Shown here piece after piece: positions 7,569 through 15,651 of a DNA stretch of 26,793 nt. The stretch covers positions 1 to 26,793 of the forward strand of contig JAZQYK010000101.1 in assembly GCA_045633505.1 (NCBI GenBank), given 5' to 3'. The DNA is from Fimenecus sp045633505 (lineage in GTDB: Bacteria > Bacillota > Clostridia > Oscillospirales > Acutalibacteraceae). Both the position numbers and the translations under genes were made by a program. Position 1 is the first letter of the stretch; each line of letters opens with the position of its first letter. Under the pieces are notes generated by a model. The model was not told the origin of the DNA. It saw nothing but the letters and a program-made list of their open reading frames with translations, and did no database searches.

Positions 7569-9047
7569 TTACTTTAATTTCCAAGCTAAATCTGCGAGGA
7601 ACAAGTCTTTTTCAAGTCCTGCTACCGTTGTATCTTTATTGATATGAACAAATTCGATATCCATCATATTTGCCCAATCCTTCATCTGTTCTGCCGTAAC
7701 GTCATAGCTTAATACGGTATGATGAGCGCCACCTGCTGTAATCCAACATTCGATACCTGTTTCAAGGTTTGGCTCCGCTCTCCACATTACACGGGCAACG
7801 GGAAGATTTGGCATTTCCATAATTGGTTTAACACATTCGATATCCTGACAGATAAGACGAAGACGACCGCCCATATCAACGAGAGAAACGACGATAGCCT
7901 GTCCTGCTTTACCTTCAAAAACAAGACGTGCAGGGTCTTTTTCGTTCATACCTATTCCAAGGTGATGTGTTTCAATTCGAGGCTTACCCTCTGCCATTGA
8001 CGGACACACCTCAAGCATGTGAGCGCCAAGACTGTATTCCTCACCTTCAACGAGATGGTAAGTATAGTCTTCCATAAAGCCCGTACCGCCGTTTTTGCCT
8101 TCTGCCATAGCCTTCATAATAGCAGTCATAGCGGCAACCTTCCAGTCACCCTCACCGCCGTATCCATAGCCTTGTGCCATCAAATGCTGACTTGCAAGAC
8201 CCGGAAGCTGTTCCATACCATAAAGGTCCTGGAACGTATTTGAGAATGCCATACAGCCTTCACTGTCAAGCATTTTCTTCATTGCAATTTCTTCACGTGC
8301 CTGATAACGAATTGCATCGATATTATCTGTATTGAAATCATATTCTGCCTTATAAACATCCATTAAAGCATCGATTTCTGCATCTGTTACAGCGTTCATT
8401 TCTTTTACAAGGTCACCGACTGCCCAAGTATTAACCTGCCAGCCGAGTTTTGCCTGTACTTCAACCTTGTCGCCTTCTGTAACTGCAACCTCACGCATAT
8501 TGTCGCCGAAACGCATAACTTTAAGTTCTTTACTTACTGCAACACCGACTGCTGAACGCATCCAATCGCCAAGGCGTGTGCGAACACTTTCCTTTGTCCA
8601 ATGACCTGCGATAACCTTTCTTGGCATACGAAGTCGAGCCGCGATAAAGCCGTGTTCACGGTCACCGTGAGCAGCCTGATTAAGATTCATAAAGTCCATA
8701 TCGATTTCATCGTTAGGAATTTCAACATTGTACTGTGTTGCAAGGTGGCAATATGGCTTCTGCAAATCAACGAAGCCGTTAATCCACATTTTTGACGGGC
8801 TGAAAGTGTGACACCAAGTAATAATACCTGCGCACTTTTTGTCATAGTTTGCTTCTCTAACAACGTCCGTGATTTCTTTGTTTGTTTTTGCAGTTACTTT
8901 ATAAACGACCTTGCAAGGAAGAGTACCTGATGCATTAAGCTCGTCAACCATTTCCTGTGCGCGAGCCGCAACTGTTTCTAACACTTCGGGACCATAAAGG
9001 AACTGACTGCCAACTACAAACCAAAATTCATAATTTTTAAGACTCAT
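7569..9047 (-). CDS. araA: L-arabinose isomerase
   Basis: The 492-residue protein is full length for AraA and converts L-arabinose to L-ribulose using Mn(II). The active-site residues align with the Escherichia coli set: Glu299 in GGEGDWK, Glu326 in FMEDYTY, His343 in GAHMLEV and His443 in AHHTVLS. The N-terminal segment EFWFVVGSQFLYGPE is typical of the family. It has an AGGAG ribosome binding site and lies 12 nt downstream of araB. No arabinose transporter or AraR gene is in the window, so uptake and control must be encoded elsewhere. Confidence 0.98.
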   Translation of the reverse strand: MSLKNYEFWFVVGSQFLYGPEVLETVAARAQEMVDELNASGTLPCKVVYKVTAKTNKEITDVVREANYDKKCAGIITWCHTFSPSKMWINGFVDLQKPYCHLATQYNVEIPNDEIDMDFMNLNQAAHGDREHGFIAARLRMPRKVIAGHWTKESVRTRLGDWMRSAVGVAVSKELKVMRFGDNMREVAVTEGDKVEVQAKLGWQVNTWAVGDLVKEMNAVTDAEIDALMDVYKAEYDFNTDNIDAIRYQAREEIAMKKMLDSEGCMAFSNTFQDLYGMEQLPGLASQHLMAQGYGYGGEGDWKVAAMTAIMKAMAEGKNGGTGFMEDYTYHLVEGEEYSLGAHMLEVCPSMAEGKPRIETHHLGIGMNEKDPARLVFEGKAGQAIVVSLVDMGGRLRLICQDIECVKPIMEMPNLPVARVMWRAEPNLETGIECWITAGGAHHTVLSYDVTAEQMKDWANMMDIEFVHINKDTTVAGLEKDLFLADLAWKLK

Positions 9048-9059
9048 AATATTTTCTCC

Positions 9060-10661
9060 TTATTTTAAGTTTGCAATAGCACTTTTTTCGATTGCTACTG
9101 CATCTGCATAGCGTTTAATATATTCATTGAAACCGTCAACGTCTGCTTTGTCGGGTTCAATTACACTTGCTTCGTAATCTGCGAAGACCTTATTTTCAAG
9201 GTATGCCTCAAGAGTTTCATTTTCACTTTTATTCACCATATAAGCGGCAAGAAGCGCAATACCCCAAGCACCGCCCTCACCTGCCGTTTCCATAACTGCA
9301 ACTGGAGTGTTAAGAGCACCTGCCATAAGTTTTTGACCTACGACTGCGGTTTTGAAAAGTCCGCCGTGACCTAAAAGTTTTTCGATTTTTACATTCTCTT
9401 TATCAAAAAGAATGTTCATACCAAGACGAAGCGTAGCCATTGTACCGTAAAGCTGTGAACGCATAAAGTTTGCAAGGCTGAATTTTGAGTCAGGCATTCT
9501 CACCATTAACGGTCTGCCCTCGGCAGTATCAGTTACGGGTTCACCTGAATAATAGTTAAAGCTGATAATACCGTTACAATCCGCATCGCCTTTATGCGCT
9601 TCTGCATAAAGCATATCGTAAAGTGCAGGTTTATTAACTTCAACACCGCTGTTTGCCAAAACCTCTGCGAAAAGTTTTACATAAGCATCAAGGTCGGATG
9701 TACAAGTGTTACAATGCACCATAGCAACGGGCTTACCCGTTGGAGTTGTGACCATATCAATTTCTGTATAAACGTCTGAAAGCGCTTTATCAAGGACAAT
9801 CATACCGAAGATTGACGTACCTGCTGAAATATTGCCCGTACGTACTGCAACGCTGTTTGTAGCAACCATACCCGTACCCGCGTCACCCTCAGGCGCGCAA
9901 AGCGGACAACCCTCTTCCAACTCACCCGTCGGGTCAAGGAGTAACGCACCGTCTTTTGTGAGAGTACCTGCATTATCACCTGCAACGAGGATTTTCGGGA
10001 GAATGTCAAGGAGTTTCCAACCGTAACCCTTATCTTTGATTTTAGCATCAAAATCTGCTACCATCTTTTCATCGTAGCAATTTTTAGTACTGTCAATCGG
10101 GAACATACCTGCGGCTTCACCGATACCGATTACCTTTTCACCCGTCAGCATCCAATGAACGTAACCCTCAAGGGTTGTTAAAAAGTCAATTTCGGGAAGA
10201 TGAGCTTCACCGTTAAGGATTGCCTGATACAAATGAGCAATACTCCAACGTTGAGGAATATTGAACTTGAAAAGCTCTGTAAGTTCTGTTGCAGACTGTT
10301 CGGTTATTGTATTTCTCCAGGTTCTGAACTCTGCTAACTGTTTTCCGTTTTTATCAAATGGAAGATAGCCGTGCATCATAGCGGAAAAGCCCATTGATTT
10401 GAATTTCGTGAGTTTTACGCCGTATTTTTCAAGGACTTCATCTTTAAGATTTTTATAAGCATCCTGAAGACCTGTCCAGACGTCGTCAAGGTGATAAGTC
10501 CAGACGCCGTTTTCAAGACGGTTTTCCCAACCGTGTGAACCGCTTGCAATAGGGTTATGCTTTTCGTCAATCAAAACGGCTTTAATTCGTGTTGAGCCCA
10601 TTTCAATGCCCAATACGGCATTACCGTTTTCGATTGTGTTTTTTATTGCCTGAATATCCAA
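9060..10661 (-). CDS. araB: Ribulokinase (FGGY family carbohydrate kinase)
   Basis: AraB phosphorylates L-ribulose at the expense of ATP. The N-terminal FGGY motif GIEMGSTRIKAVLID, the central GDAGTGMVAT segment and the C-terminal ATP-site motif GHGGLFKT are all present over about 533 residues. The start codon matters. A TTG at 10670 directly abuts the AGGAG site (10671-10675) and is too close. The in-frame TTG at 10661 is 9 nt from it and is preferred; no ATG lies nearby. First gene of araB-araA-araD, behind a strong promoter. The length fits the AraB-like FGGY subgroup found next to AraA in Firmicutes. Confidence 0.95.
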   Translation of the reverse strand: MDIQAIKNTIENGNAVLGIEMGSTRIKAVLIDEKHNPIASGSHGWENRLENGVWTYHLDDVWTGLQDAYKNLKDEVLEKYGVKLTKFKSMGFSAMMHGYLPFDKNGKQLAEFRTWRNTITEQSATELTELFKFNIPQRWSIAHLYQAILNGEAHLPEIDFLTTLEGYVHWMLTGEKVIGIGEAAGMFPIDSTKNCYDEKMVADFDAKIKDKGYGWKLLDILPKILVAGDNAGTLTKDGALLLDPTGELEEGCPLCAPEGDAGTGMVATNSVAVRTGNISAGTSIFGMIVLDKALSDVYTEIDMVTTPTGKPVAMVHCNTCTSDLDAYVKLFAEVLANSGVEVNKPALYDMLYAEAHKGDADCNGIISFNYYSGEPVTDTAEGRPLMVRMPDSKFSLANFMRSQLYGTMATLRLGMNILFDKENVKIEKLLGHGGLFKTAVVGQKLMAGALNTPVAVMETAGEGGAWGIALLAAYMVNKSENETLEAYLENKVFADYEASVIEPDKADVDGFNEYIKRYADAVAIEKSAIANLK

Positions 10662-10698
10662 ATTTTCCAACTCCTGACTATTAGTTGTTATCCTTTAA

Positions 10699-10727
10699 AT
10701 TATATCATTAAAATTTCCAATAATCAA
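10699..10727 (-). promoter_or_regulatory. Promoter of the arabinose operon
   Basis: TTGATT (10722-10727) and TATAAT (10699-10704) are spaced 17 nt on the minus strand, giving a start near 10692 and a short leader. No AraR operator (long interrupted palindrome) is obvious between here and the GH5 stop codon. Confidence 0.75.
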
Positions 10728-10733
10728 CAGAAA

Positions 10734-11978
10734 CTATATAATTTGACTCATTTCTTCTGCATTAAAATTAAACGTATCGGTTTTTGTGTTTTCTTTAATA
10801 AAACTGATTATTTCTTCGTAGGTTGCAGTTTTGATGTCAATACGTTCAATATACTTATTGAATATTCCCCAGCTTTCGCCTGCATTATAGGTCTTGTAAG
10901 TCCATTTAATTCGGCTGATTTCATTTTTCTCATATTTCTTTTGGGCATATTCTTCACACTCGTGGTTATTGTATTCACCGACCACAACTGCAACTCCCCA
11001 GTCCTTTCGGGCTGTTTTAAGCTCATCAACGCGATAACGAATCATACCCTTTTCACTATCATAAAGGTGTAACTGATAAAGCATATTTTCATATTCCATT
11101 TCACTAGGATTGGGCAAAACAGTTGTTGACCACACACCTTCAAATGAGATAATATGATTTTTGTCAATTTCACGGATTGCTTTATAGAGAACATCGTATG
11201 CTTTATTGGTGCGAGAAACTGCTTCTTCACTTTCAGCAGCCCAAGTGTAATCACCCTCATAGCCACCGTTATTTTGCGGCTCGTTAAGTAAATCGTATGC
11301 AAAAACTGTTTTGTTGTCTTTATAACGCTCTGCAATAGCAGTCCAAAGCTCGACTGTTGCATTCATCATATTCTCATTTTCGTAAAGCTCGTTTCGTCCC
11401 GCCTTGCCTGTACAATGATTTTTACTTTGTCCACCGGGGGCACCGTGTAAATCAAGCATTACATAAATTCCGTATTTTTCACAAGTGGATATAAGCCAAT
11501 CAAGTTTTTGAAATCCTCGATTGTTGTTGTGGTTTTCGGTGAGCCATTCAAGGTCTTCCGTCATAAAATTACGATACCAGAATGGCACACGAACACAGTT
11601 AAAGCCTAATTTTTCAATTTGTGCAATATCTTCTTCAGTTACAAAATTATCTTCAAAGTTTTTTACGATTTCATTAGTTTTTTCTTGGCCAAAACGGTCA
11701 AGTAACACTTCAAGAGTATCAAAATATCCCCAGTCTTCTGTGTATTCAGGTACAAAGCCCATCCAGGTTTCCCACAAAAGCCAGTTACCTAAATTAACGC
11801 CTTTAAGGACTATATTTTCGCCGTTTTCGTTGACTATATAGCCATTTTCAACTGTTAAAAGGCTAATTTCTTTTGGATTTGAATTATTATATTGGTCTAA
11901 TGATTTGATTTCTTTCGTGCAACCAAATAAGGTTAAAATCATAATAAATGCGAGTAAAAGTGAAATCAGTTTTTTCAT
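10734..11978 (-). CDS. Glycoside hydrolase family 5 lipoprotein (endo-beta-glucanase or related)
   Basis: The protein has 414 residues from ATG 11978. A TTG at 11987 is in frame but abuts the AGGAG site; the ATG has a 9-nt spacing. A lipoprotein signal peptide ends in LTLFGC with Cys20, so the enzyme is anchored outside the membrane. The GH5 fold shows LKGVNLGNWL at the barrel start and GFNCVRVPFW. The acid/base Glu233 sits in YDLLNEPQ and the nucleophile Glu335 in VVVGEYN. The family includes endo-glucanases, mannanases and exo-1,3-glucanases; the exact substrate cannot be fixed here. It has its own promoter and lies beside the arabinose operon, which fits plant-polysaccharide use. A possible terminator for it is not evident before the araB promoter. 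Confidence 0.9.
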   Translation of the reverse strand: MKKLISLLLAFIMILTLFGCTKEIKSLDQYNNSNPKEISLLTVENGYIVNENGENIVLKGVNLGNWLLWETWMGFVPEYTEDWGYFDTLEVLLDRFGQEKTNEIVKNFEDNFVTEEDIAQIEKLGFNCVRVPFWYRNFMTEDLEWLTENHNNNRGFQKLDWLISTCEKYGIYVMLDLHGAPGGQSKNHCTGKAGRNELYENENMMNATVELWTAIAERYKDNKTVFAYDLLNEPQNNGGYEGDYTWAAESEEAVSRTNKAYDVLYKAIREIDKNHIISFEGVWSTTVLPNPSEMEYENMLYQLHLYDSEKGMIRYRVDELKTARKDWGVAVVVGEYNNHECEEYAQKKYEKNEISRIKWTYKTYNAGESWGIFNKYIERIDIKTATYEEIISFIKENTKTDTFNFNAEEMSQII

Positions 11979-12000
11979 AAAATTCAACTCCTTTTATTCA

Positions 12001-12029
12001 ATTATATTGTATTTGTATTTATATTTCAA
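12001..12029 (-). promoter_or_regulatory. Promoter of the GH5 lipoprotein gene
   Basis: TTGAAA (12024-12029) and TATAAT (12001-12006) are separated by 17 nt on the minus strand, about 20 nt before the ATG. Confidence 0.78.
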
Positions 12030-12080
12030 GGAAAAGAATGACAATTGAGGTGTGGATGAATTAAATGCACTGATAAACAA

Positions 12081-12218
12081 GCATCGGGATGCCGAGTCGG
12101 CGTCACCTGTAACTCACTAATGCGGTTGTTTTGCAGAGACGGGTCATTCGTGAATGACACCTACATCGTTTGGCGGTCGATTTTGTTGATGTGTTAAATT
12201 GCGGGTCGTGACCCCTAC
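12081..12218. repeat. Cluster of three short REP-like palindromic units
   Basis: On the minus strand three units share the layout (G)TAGG or CAGG, then G/T-rich entry, palindrome, then CCCG. Unit 1 (12203-12218) has the stem GGGTC/GACCC. Unit 2 (12138-12163) has GTCATTC/GAATGAC. Unit 3 (12081-12112) has ATGCCGA/TCGGCGT. Loops are only 1-2 nt. The spacers between them contain no open frame with a ribosome binding site, and the base composition is richer in GC than the flanks. No gene is present from 12030 to 12280. Confidence 0.6.
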
Positions 12219-12249
12219 TTATTAATTAAATATATTTTACATACGAAAA

Positions 12250-12274
12250 GAGTGGTAGCTTGAAACTACCACTC
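12250..12274 (-). terminator. Rho-independent terminator of the feo operon
   Basis: GAGTGGTAG and CTACCACTC form a 9-bp stem with a 7-nt loop followed on the minus strand by TTTT. It lies just after the stop of the Cys-rich feo gene. Confidence 0.88.
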
Positions 12275-12280
12275 AAATTT

Positions 12281-12436
12281 TTATTTATTGCAATTACAAT
12301 CTGACGATTTACTTGCGCATTGTTCGGCATAAGGGCAACCGACACATTTTACTCCCCGTTTTTTTGCTTTGACGAGATATGCGATTGCTGTACCGATTAT
12401 TATAACAAGAATTGCTAGTATAATAATGTTTTCCAT
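12281..12436 (-). CDS. FeoB-associated Cys-rich membrane protein (51 aa)
   Basis: This short gene begins at ATG 12436 with AAGGA, 12 nt after feoB, and ends at TAA 12281. Residues 3-22 form one transmembrane helix (IIILAILVIIIGTAIAYL), followed by a basic KAKKRG stretch. The cytoplasmic tail holds the pattern CVGCPYAEQC plus CNC near the end, five Cys in all. This matches the PF12669 FeoB-associated family, thought to help ferrous iron transfer at FeoB in Firmicutes that lack FeoC. Position and composition make the call firm; the biochemical role in the family is not established. Confidence 0.92.
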   Translation of the reverse strand: MENIIILAILVIIIGTAIAYLVKAKKRGVKCVGCPYAEQCASKSSDCNCNK

Positions 12437-12448
12437 ATTTTTCCTTAA

Positions 12449-14461
12449 TTATTTCGCAGATACGGTCTGCTTTTTATTGTTATATTCGACTTTGAGTTTA
12501 TTGTTTGCACGGATACAAAGAAATACGATAACTGCAACGAAAATTGCTACTGCAACAAGTCCTGGGAAGAAGCCTGCACCAAGAGTACCAGTTGTAATAA
12601 GTGTGCCAATCTGATATACAAGATATCCTACTGTAAAGCCTGTGCCAAGCTGAAGTGCGATACCGCCCCAAAGCCATTTTGCGCTCTTCATTTCAGAGTT
12701 CATAGCACCGATTGCCGCAAAGCAAGGCGGTGTGTAAAGATTGAACATAAGATAAGCCAAAGCCGCAACCTTTGTGATTGCCATAATCGTTCCAACCTCT
12801 GCGCCTGCACCCTCCATAAGTGCTAATTCTTCTGTATCGATAAGGTTTTCTAATCCTACAAAGCAAACCGCTAACGTACCGACAACGTTTTCTTTTGCGA
12901 TAAAGCCCGTAACTGCTGCTGCGGCAAGTTGCCATGAAAGAACACCGACAACGGGAACGAGCATGTATGCGAAAGGTCCTGCAATTGAAGCGAGAATTGA
13001 CTGGTCAGCCGACTCTGCAACTGTAAAATTCCAGCTGAAAGTCTGCATAATCTGAACCACCGTATTACAAAGAAGGATGATTGTTGCAGCCTTAACAACG
13101 TAAGACCAACCACGCTGACACATTGAAAGGAATGCGCGTTTAAGTGACGGCGCTTTGTATTCGGGAAGCTCGATAATGAAGAAGGATTTTCTTGCTTTAT
13201 AACCCGTAATTTTATTTATGAGAAGTGCGCCGAAGAAAATAAGAAGAATACCAACGAAATACATCATCGGTCCAACCCACGTTGCGTCTTCAAAAAACGC
13301 ACCTGCGAAAAGCGAGATAACGGGAAGTTTTGCACCACATGGCATAAATGGTGTAAGCATTGCTGTTGCACGACGCTCACGCTCGTTACGAATTGTACGA
13401 CAAGCCATAACGCCAGGTATTGCACAACCTGTACCGATTACGAATGGAATGATTGATTTACCGCTTAAACCTACTTTTTTGAAAATCGGGTCAAGAACGA
13501 CTGATGCGCGAGCCATATAGCCGCAATCTTCAAGAAGTGCTATAAGGAAGTACATAACCATAACAAGTGGAAGGAAACCGATAACTGCAATTACACCGCC
13601 GATTACACCATCAACTAGAAGTGCTGAAATAAGCGGATTTGCATTTTCAAAAAATCCTGCAATCCATTCCTGACCTCCTTCAAGAAGTGCTACAAGCCAG
13701 TCTGCAATCCACACGCCAGGTCCTGCTTGTGAAATCCAGAAAACAAGGAACATTACAACTGCGAAAATTGGAAGTCCAAACCATTTGTTAGTGAGAATAT
13801 CGTCAATTTTGTCTTGGAAGTTTCTGTCCTTTGTATATACTTTTCTTGTTTCAACCGTATCAACAATTTTATTTACAAATTCAAAACGTTTTTTATCAGC
13901 CGCAACAACTGTCTGCTTGTTTGTAAGGTCGATGTCACCCTGAACATAAGGTGCTGACTGACCTTTACCCAAAAGACTTACTGCTGCTGTTACAACGTCC
14001 TTAAGACCGTCGGCTGACGTTGAAACAGTTTCAATTACGGGACAATTAAGTGCTTTGCTGAGAGCAGCTGTGTCAATTTCAGTTTCCTTCTTTTCGTTAA
14101 TATCCGTCTTATTAAGTGCAACAACAACAGGAATACTGAGTTCAAGAAGCTGTGTTGTAAAGAACAAGCTACGGCTTAAATTTGTAGCATCAACAATGTT
14201 GATAATTACATCGGGATTTTCGTTCTTAACGTAAGAGCTTGTTATACTCTCCTCCGACGTAAAAGGTGACATTGAATATGCGCCCGGAAGGTCAACGGCA
14301 ACAAGTTCTTCTGCACCGTCATAATAAGATTTTTTGATTGGACTGCTCTTTTTATCAACAGTAACGCCTGCCCAGTTGCCGACCTTTTCGTTTCTGCCTG
14401 TTAAAGCATTGTACATTGTGGTTTTACCGCTGTTTGGGTTACCTGCTAATGCAATTCTCAT
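12449..14461 (-). CDS. feoB: Ferrous iron transport protein B
   Basis: FeoB moves Fe(II) across the cytoplasmic membrane. The 670-residue protein has an N-terminal G domain with G1 GNPNSGKTT (7-15), G3 DLPG (57-60) and G4 NKTD (117-120). A helical regulatory segment to about 225 follows, then the membrane part with two Gate repeats (PFVIGTGCAIPGVMACRTI in the first half and GFIAKENVVGT in the second) and the FeoB C-terminal region near the end. The start at ATG 14461 has AAAGGAG. It is preceded by its own promoter with an embedded palindrome, and followed 12 nt later by the Cys-rich partner. Length is somewhat shorter than the 770-residue E. coli protein but typical of Clostridia. Confidence 0.97.
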   Translation of the reverse strand: MRIALAGNPNSGKTTMYNALTGRNEKVGNWAGVTVDKKSSPIKKSYYDGAEELVAVDLPGAYSMSPFTSEESITSSYVKNENPDVIINIVDATNLSRSLFFTTQLLELSIPVVVALNKTDINEKKETEIDTAALSKALNCPVIETVSTSADGLKDVVTAAVSLLGKGQSAPYVQGDIDLTNKQTVVAADKKRFEFVNKIVDTVETRKVYTKDRNFQDKIDDILTNKWFGLPIFAVVMFLVFWISQAGPGVWIADWLVALLEGGQEWIAGFFENANPLISALLVDGVIGGVIAVIGFLPLVMVMYFLIALLEDCGYMARASVVLDPIFKKVGLSGKSIIPFVIGTGCAIPGVMACRTIRNERERRATAMLTPFMPCGAKLPVISLFAGAFFEDATWVGPMMYFVGILLIFFGALLINKITGYKARKSFFIIELPEYKAPSLKRAFLSMCQRGWSYVVKAATIILLCNTVVQIMQTFSWNFTVAESADQSILASIAGPFAYMLVPVVGVLSWQLAAAAVTGFIAKENVVGTLAVCFVGLENLIDTEELALMEGAGAEVGTIMAITKVAALAYLMFNLYTPPCFAAIGAMNSEMKSAKWLWGGIALQLGTGFTVGYLVYQIGTLITTGTLGAGFFPGLVAVAIFVAVIVFLCIRANNKLKVEYNNKKQTVSAK

Positions 14462-14502
14462 AGTTTTCTCCTTTAATTTATAAACATATATTTTTTGACT
14501 GA

Positions 14503-14527
14503 ATTATAGTGTTAGCGTTCGCTAACA
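14503..14527 (-). promoter_or_regulatory. feoB promoter -10 with overlapping metal-regulator-type operator
   Basis: TATAAT (14503-14508 on the minus strand) directly abuts the palindrome TGTTAGCGTTCGCTAACA (14510-14527), which would fill the -35 to -10 spacer. The core is GTTAGC-N4-GCTAAC, the same as two sites upstream of feoA. It resembles DtxR/IdeR/MntR-type boxes (TTAG...CTAA symmetry) rather than a Fur box. No good -35 hexamer is seen. Confidence 0.68.
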
Positions 14528-14568
14528 GATTTTTAAAAATAAACAGCTATGCCTTGCTCTTTCAATTT

Positions 14569-14781
14569 TTATATTGAAATTGCTTCGGCTAACTGATTAT
14601 CAATATTATAACGGCTGTCTTTAATTGAAACCACGCAACCGCCTTTTTTGTGAGCAACAACGGTAATCGGCTCACCTGCATAACAACCTAATGAGAACAA
14701 AAATGAATCAAGCTCTTCATCATCAGTAACAATTTCTTTAATGATATATTCAATTCCCTCTTGTGCTTCAATCAGTGTCAT
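14569..14781 (-). CDS. feoA: Ferrous iron transport protein A
   Basis: The SH3-like FeoA domain protein has 70 residues from ATG 14781; the in-frame GTG at 14790 lies inside the AAGGTGA ribosome binding site and is not preferred. The sequence begins TLIEAQEGIEYIIKEI and contains LFSLGCYAGEPITVVAHKKGG and VSIKDSRYNI, the usual FeoA blocks. FeoA is a cytoplasmic accessory that interacts with FeoB. It is 107 nt upstream of feoB, a gap that contains a second promoter and operator. Confidence 0.93.
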   Translation of the reverse strand: MTLIEAQEGIEYIIKEIVTDDEELDSFLFSLGCYAGEPITVVAHKKGGCVVSIKDSRYNIDNQLAEAISI

Positions 14782-14814
14782 TTTTGTCACCTTGTACTAT
14801 AAAAGTTATAAAAT

Positions 14815-14865
14815 TTTAGCATAGGCTAACTTTTTTTATATAAATTTTAGTTAGCCACCGCTAAC
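14815..14865 (-). promoter_or_regulatory. Two operator-like palindromes upstream of feoA
   Basis: Site 1, 14850-14865, is GTTAGC-CACC-GCTAAC. Site 2, 14815-14830, is TTTAGC-ATAG-GCTAAC, one mismatch in one arm. Their starts are 35 nt apart and both match the core at the feoB promoter. On the minus strand site 2 overlaps a TATGCTAAAAT extended -10-like sequence (TAAAAT at 14813-14818). A dimeric DtxR-family repressor responding to Fe(II) or Mn(II) is the simplest reading. Confidence 0.65.
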
Positions 14866-14939
14866 CACGTATAAATATATACTAATTTAAGCTGATTGTC
14901 AATAGATTTTGGTAATTTTTTCAATTTAATTAAAAATTT

Positions 14940-14961
14940 AAGCCGTGCAAAAGCACGGCTA
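14940..14961 (-). terminator. Rho-independent terminator of the Thr-rich membrane protein gene
   Basis: AGCCGTGC and GCACGGCT form an 8-bp stem with a TTTT loop on the minus strand, followed by TAAATTTTTAATT. It lies 9 nt past the stop codon. Confidence 0.85.
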
Positions 14962-14969
14962 TTACTTTA

Positions 14970-15587
14970 TTATGGATGACAGTGTCCACAAGGTTTATAT
15001 CCCATACCAACAACATCTTCACGAGTTCCTTTGTACTCATCATAGTTTTCAGCCTTGATTTTGCTGACATCTCTACACGTGATTAAATGAAACTTCATAG
15101 TTGATGTATTTAAAACGTATGTTGTTTTTGTTTCTTTAGTTGTTGTTTCTACTTTTTTAGTGGTTGTTTCTGCCCTTTTAGTAGTAGTTTCAGCTTTCTT
15201 TGTTGTAGTTTCTTTTTCAGTTGTGCTTTCTTCAGTAGTTGTTTCAGAAATTGTTGCTGACTCTTCCGTTGTAGTTTCAGTAGTAGTTTCAGTTGTTGTA
15301 TTATCATCAATAACACTTCCTGCAACTGCTGACTCATCTTGATTATCAGGATTTTCTGAACTTGGAGAAAGCATTATACCTGCAAACAAAAGAACTATTG
15401 ACATAATTATAGCAACAAAACTTTTAATTTTAAATTTTTCTAAAAATTCTCTAATTGGTTTAATTGGAGCCATAAGTACCGCAGCAATAAACACAAGTAT
15501 TGTTGATAAAAATGAACCTGTTCCAAGTGCTGCTAAAGCAAATAATCCTGCAAAAAACCATTGAATAATTTTTGAAATTGTTTTCAT
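14970..15587 (-). CDS. Membrane protein with Thr-rich linker and Ada-like Cys-containing C-terminal domain
   Basis: The 205-residue protein has three visible parts. Residues 1-73 contain two or three hydrophobic segments (FFAGLFALAALGTGSF; TILVFIAAVLMAPI; FVAIIMSIVLLFAGIML). Residues about 90-155 form a low-complexity Thr/Glu/Lys linker with tandem copies of ETTTKK-like heptads. Residues 156-205 are a compact domain starting YVLNTSTMKFHLITC and ending GYKPCGHCHP. This pattern of C-x(n)-CGHC is seen at the end of many secreted Firmicutes nucleases and metallo-beta-lactamase-fold proteins and is distantly Ada metal-site-like. Membrane anchor, spacer and metal-binding tip suggest an extracellular sensor or binding protein. 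No specific function is known. The ATG 15587 has GGGGTG before it. Confidence 0.8.
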   Translation of the reverse strand: MKTISKIIQWFFAGLFALAALGTGSFLSTILVFIAAVLMAPIKPIREFLEKFKIKSFVAIIMSIVLLFAGIMLSPSSENPDNQDESAVAGSVIDDNTTTETTTETTTEESATISETTTEESTTEKETTTKKAETTTKRAETTTKKVETTTKETKTTYVLNTSTMKFHLITCRDVSKIKAENYDEYKGTREDVVGMGYKPCGHCHP

Positions 15588-15621
15588 TATAACACCCCAT
15601 ATAATTTCTCTTACCCTTTTA

Positions 15622-15649
15622 ATCGTATAAATTAGACTTATTGTGACAA
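15622..15649 (-). promoter_or_regulatory. Possible promoter of the Thr-rich membrane protein gene
   Basis: TTGTCA (15644-15649) and TACGAT (15622-15627) are separated by 16 nt on the minus strand. The -10 is weak, so this is tentative. Confidence 0.35.
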
Positions 15650-15651
15650 TT

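Noticed and set aside
10662..10670. TTG at 10670 as the araB start
   Set aside because: It directly abuts the AGGAG site; the in-frame TTG at 10661 has a normal spacing. The same reasoning excludes TTG 11987 for the GH5 gene and TTG 4990 for the peptidase.
14510..14527. Terminator for feoA
   Set aside because: The hairpin is followed by ACTATAATTC rather than a T run on the minus strand and sits exactly at the feoB promoter, so an operator is more likely.
15110..15310. Periodic pattern that could suggest a CRISPR or tandem repeat array
   Set aside because: It is the Thr-rich linker of the membrane protein: degenerate codon-level repeats in frame, with no unique spacers.
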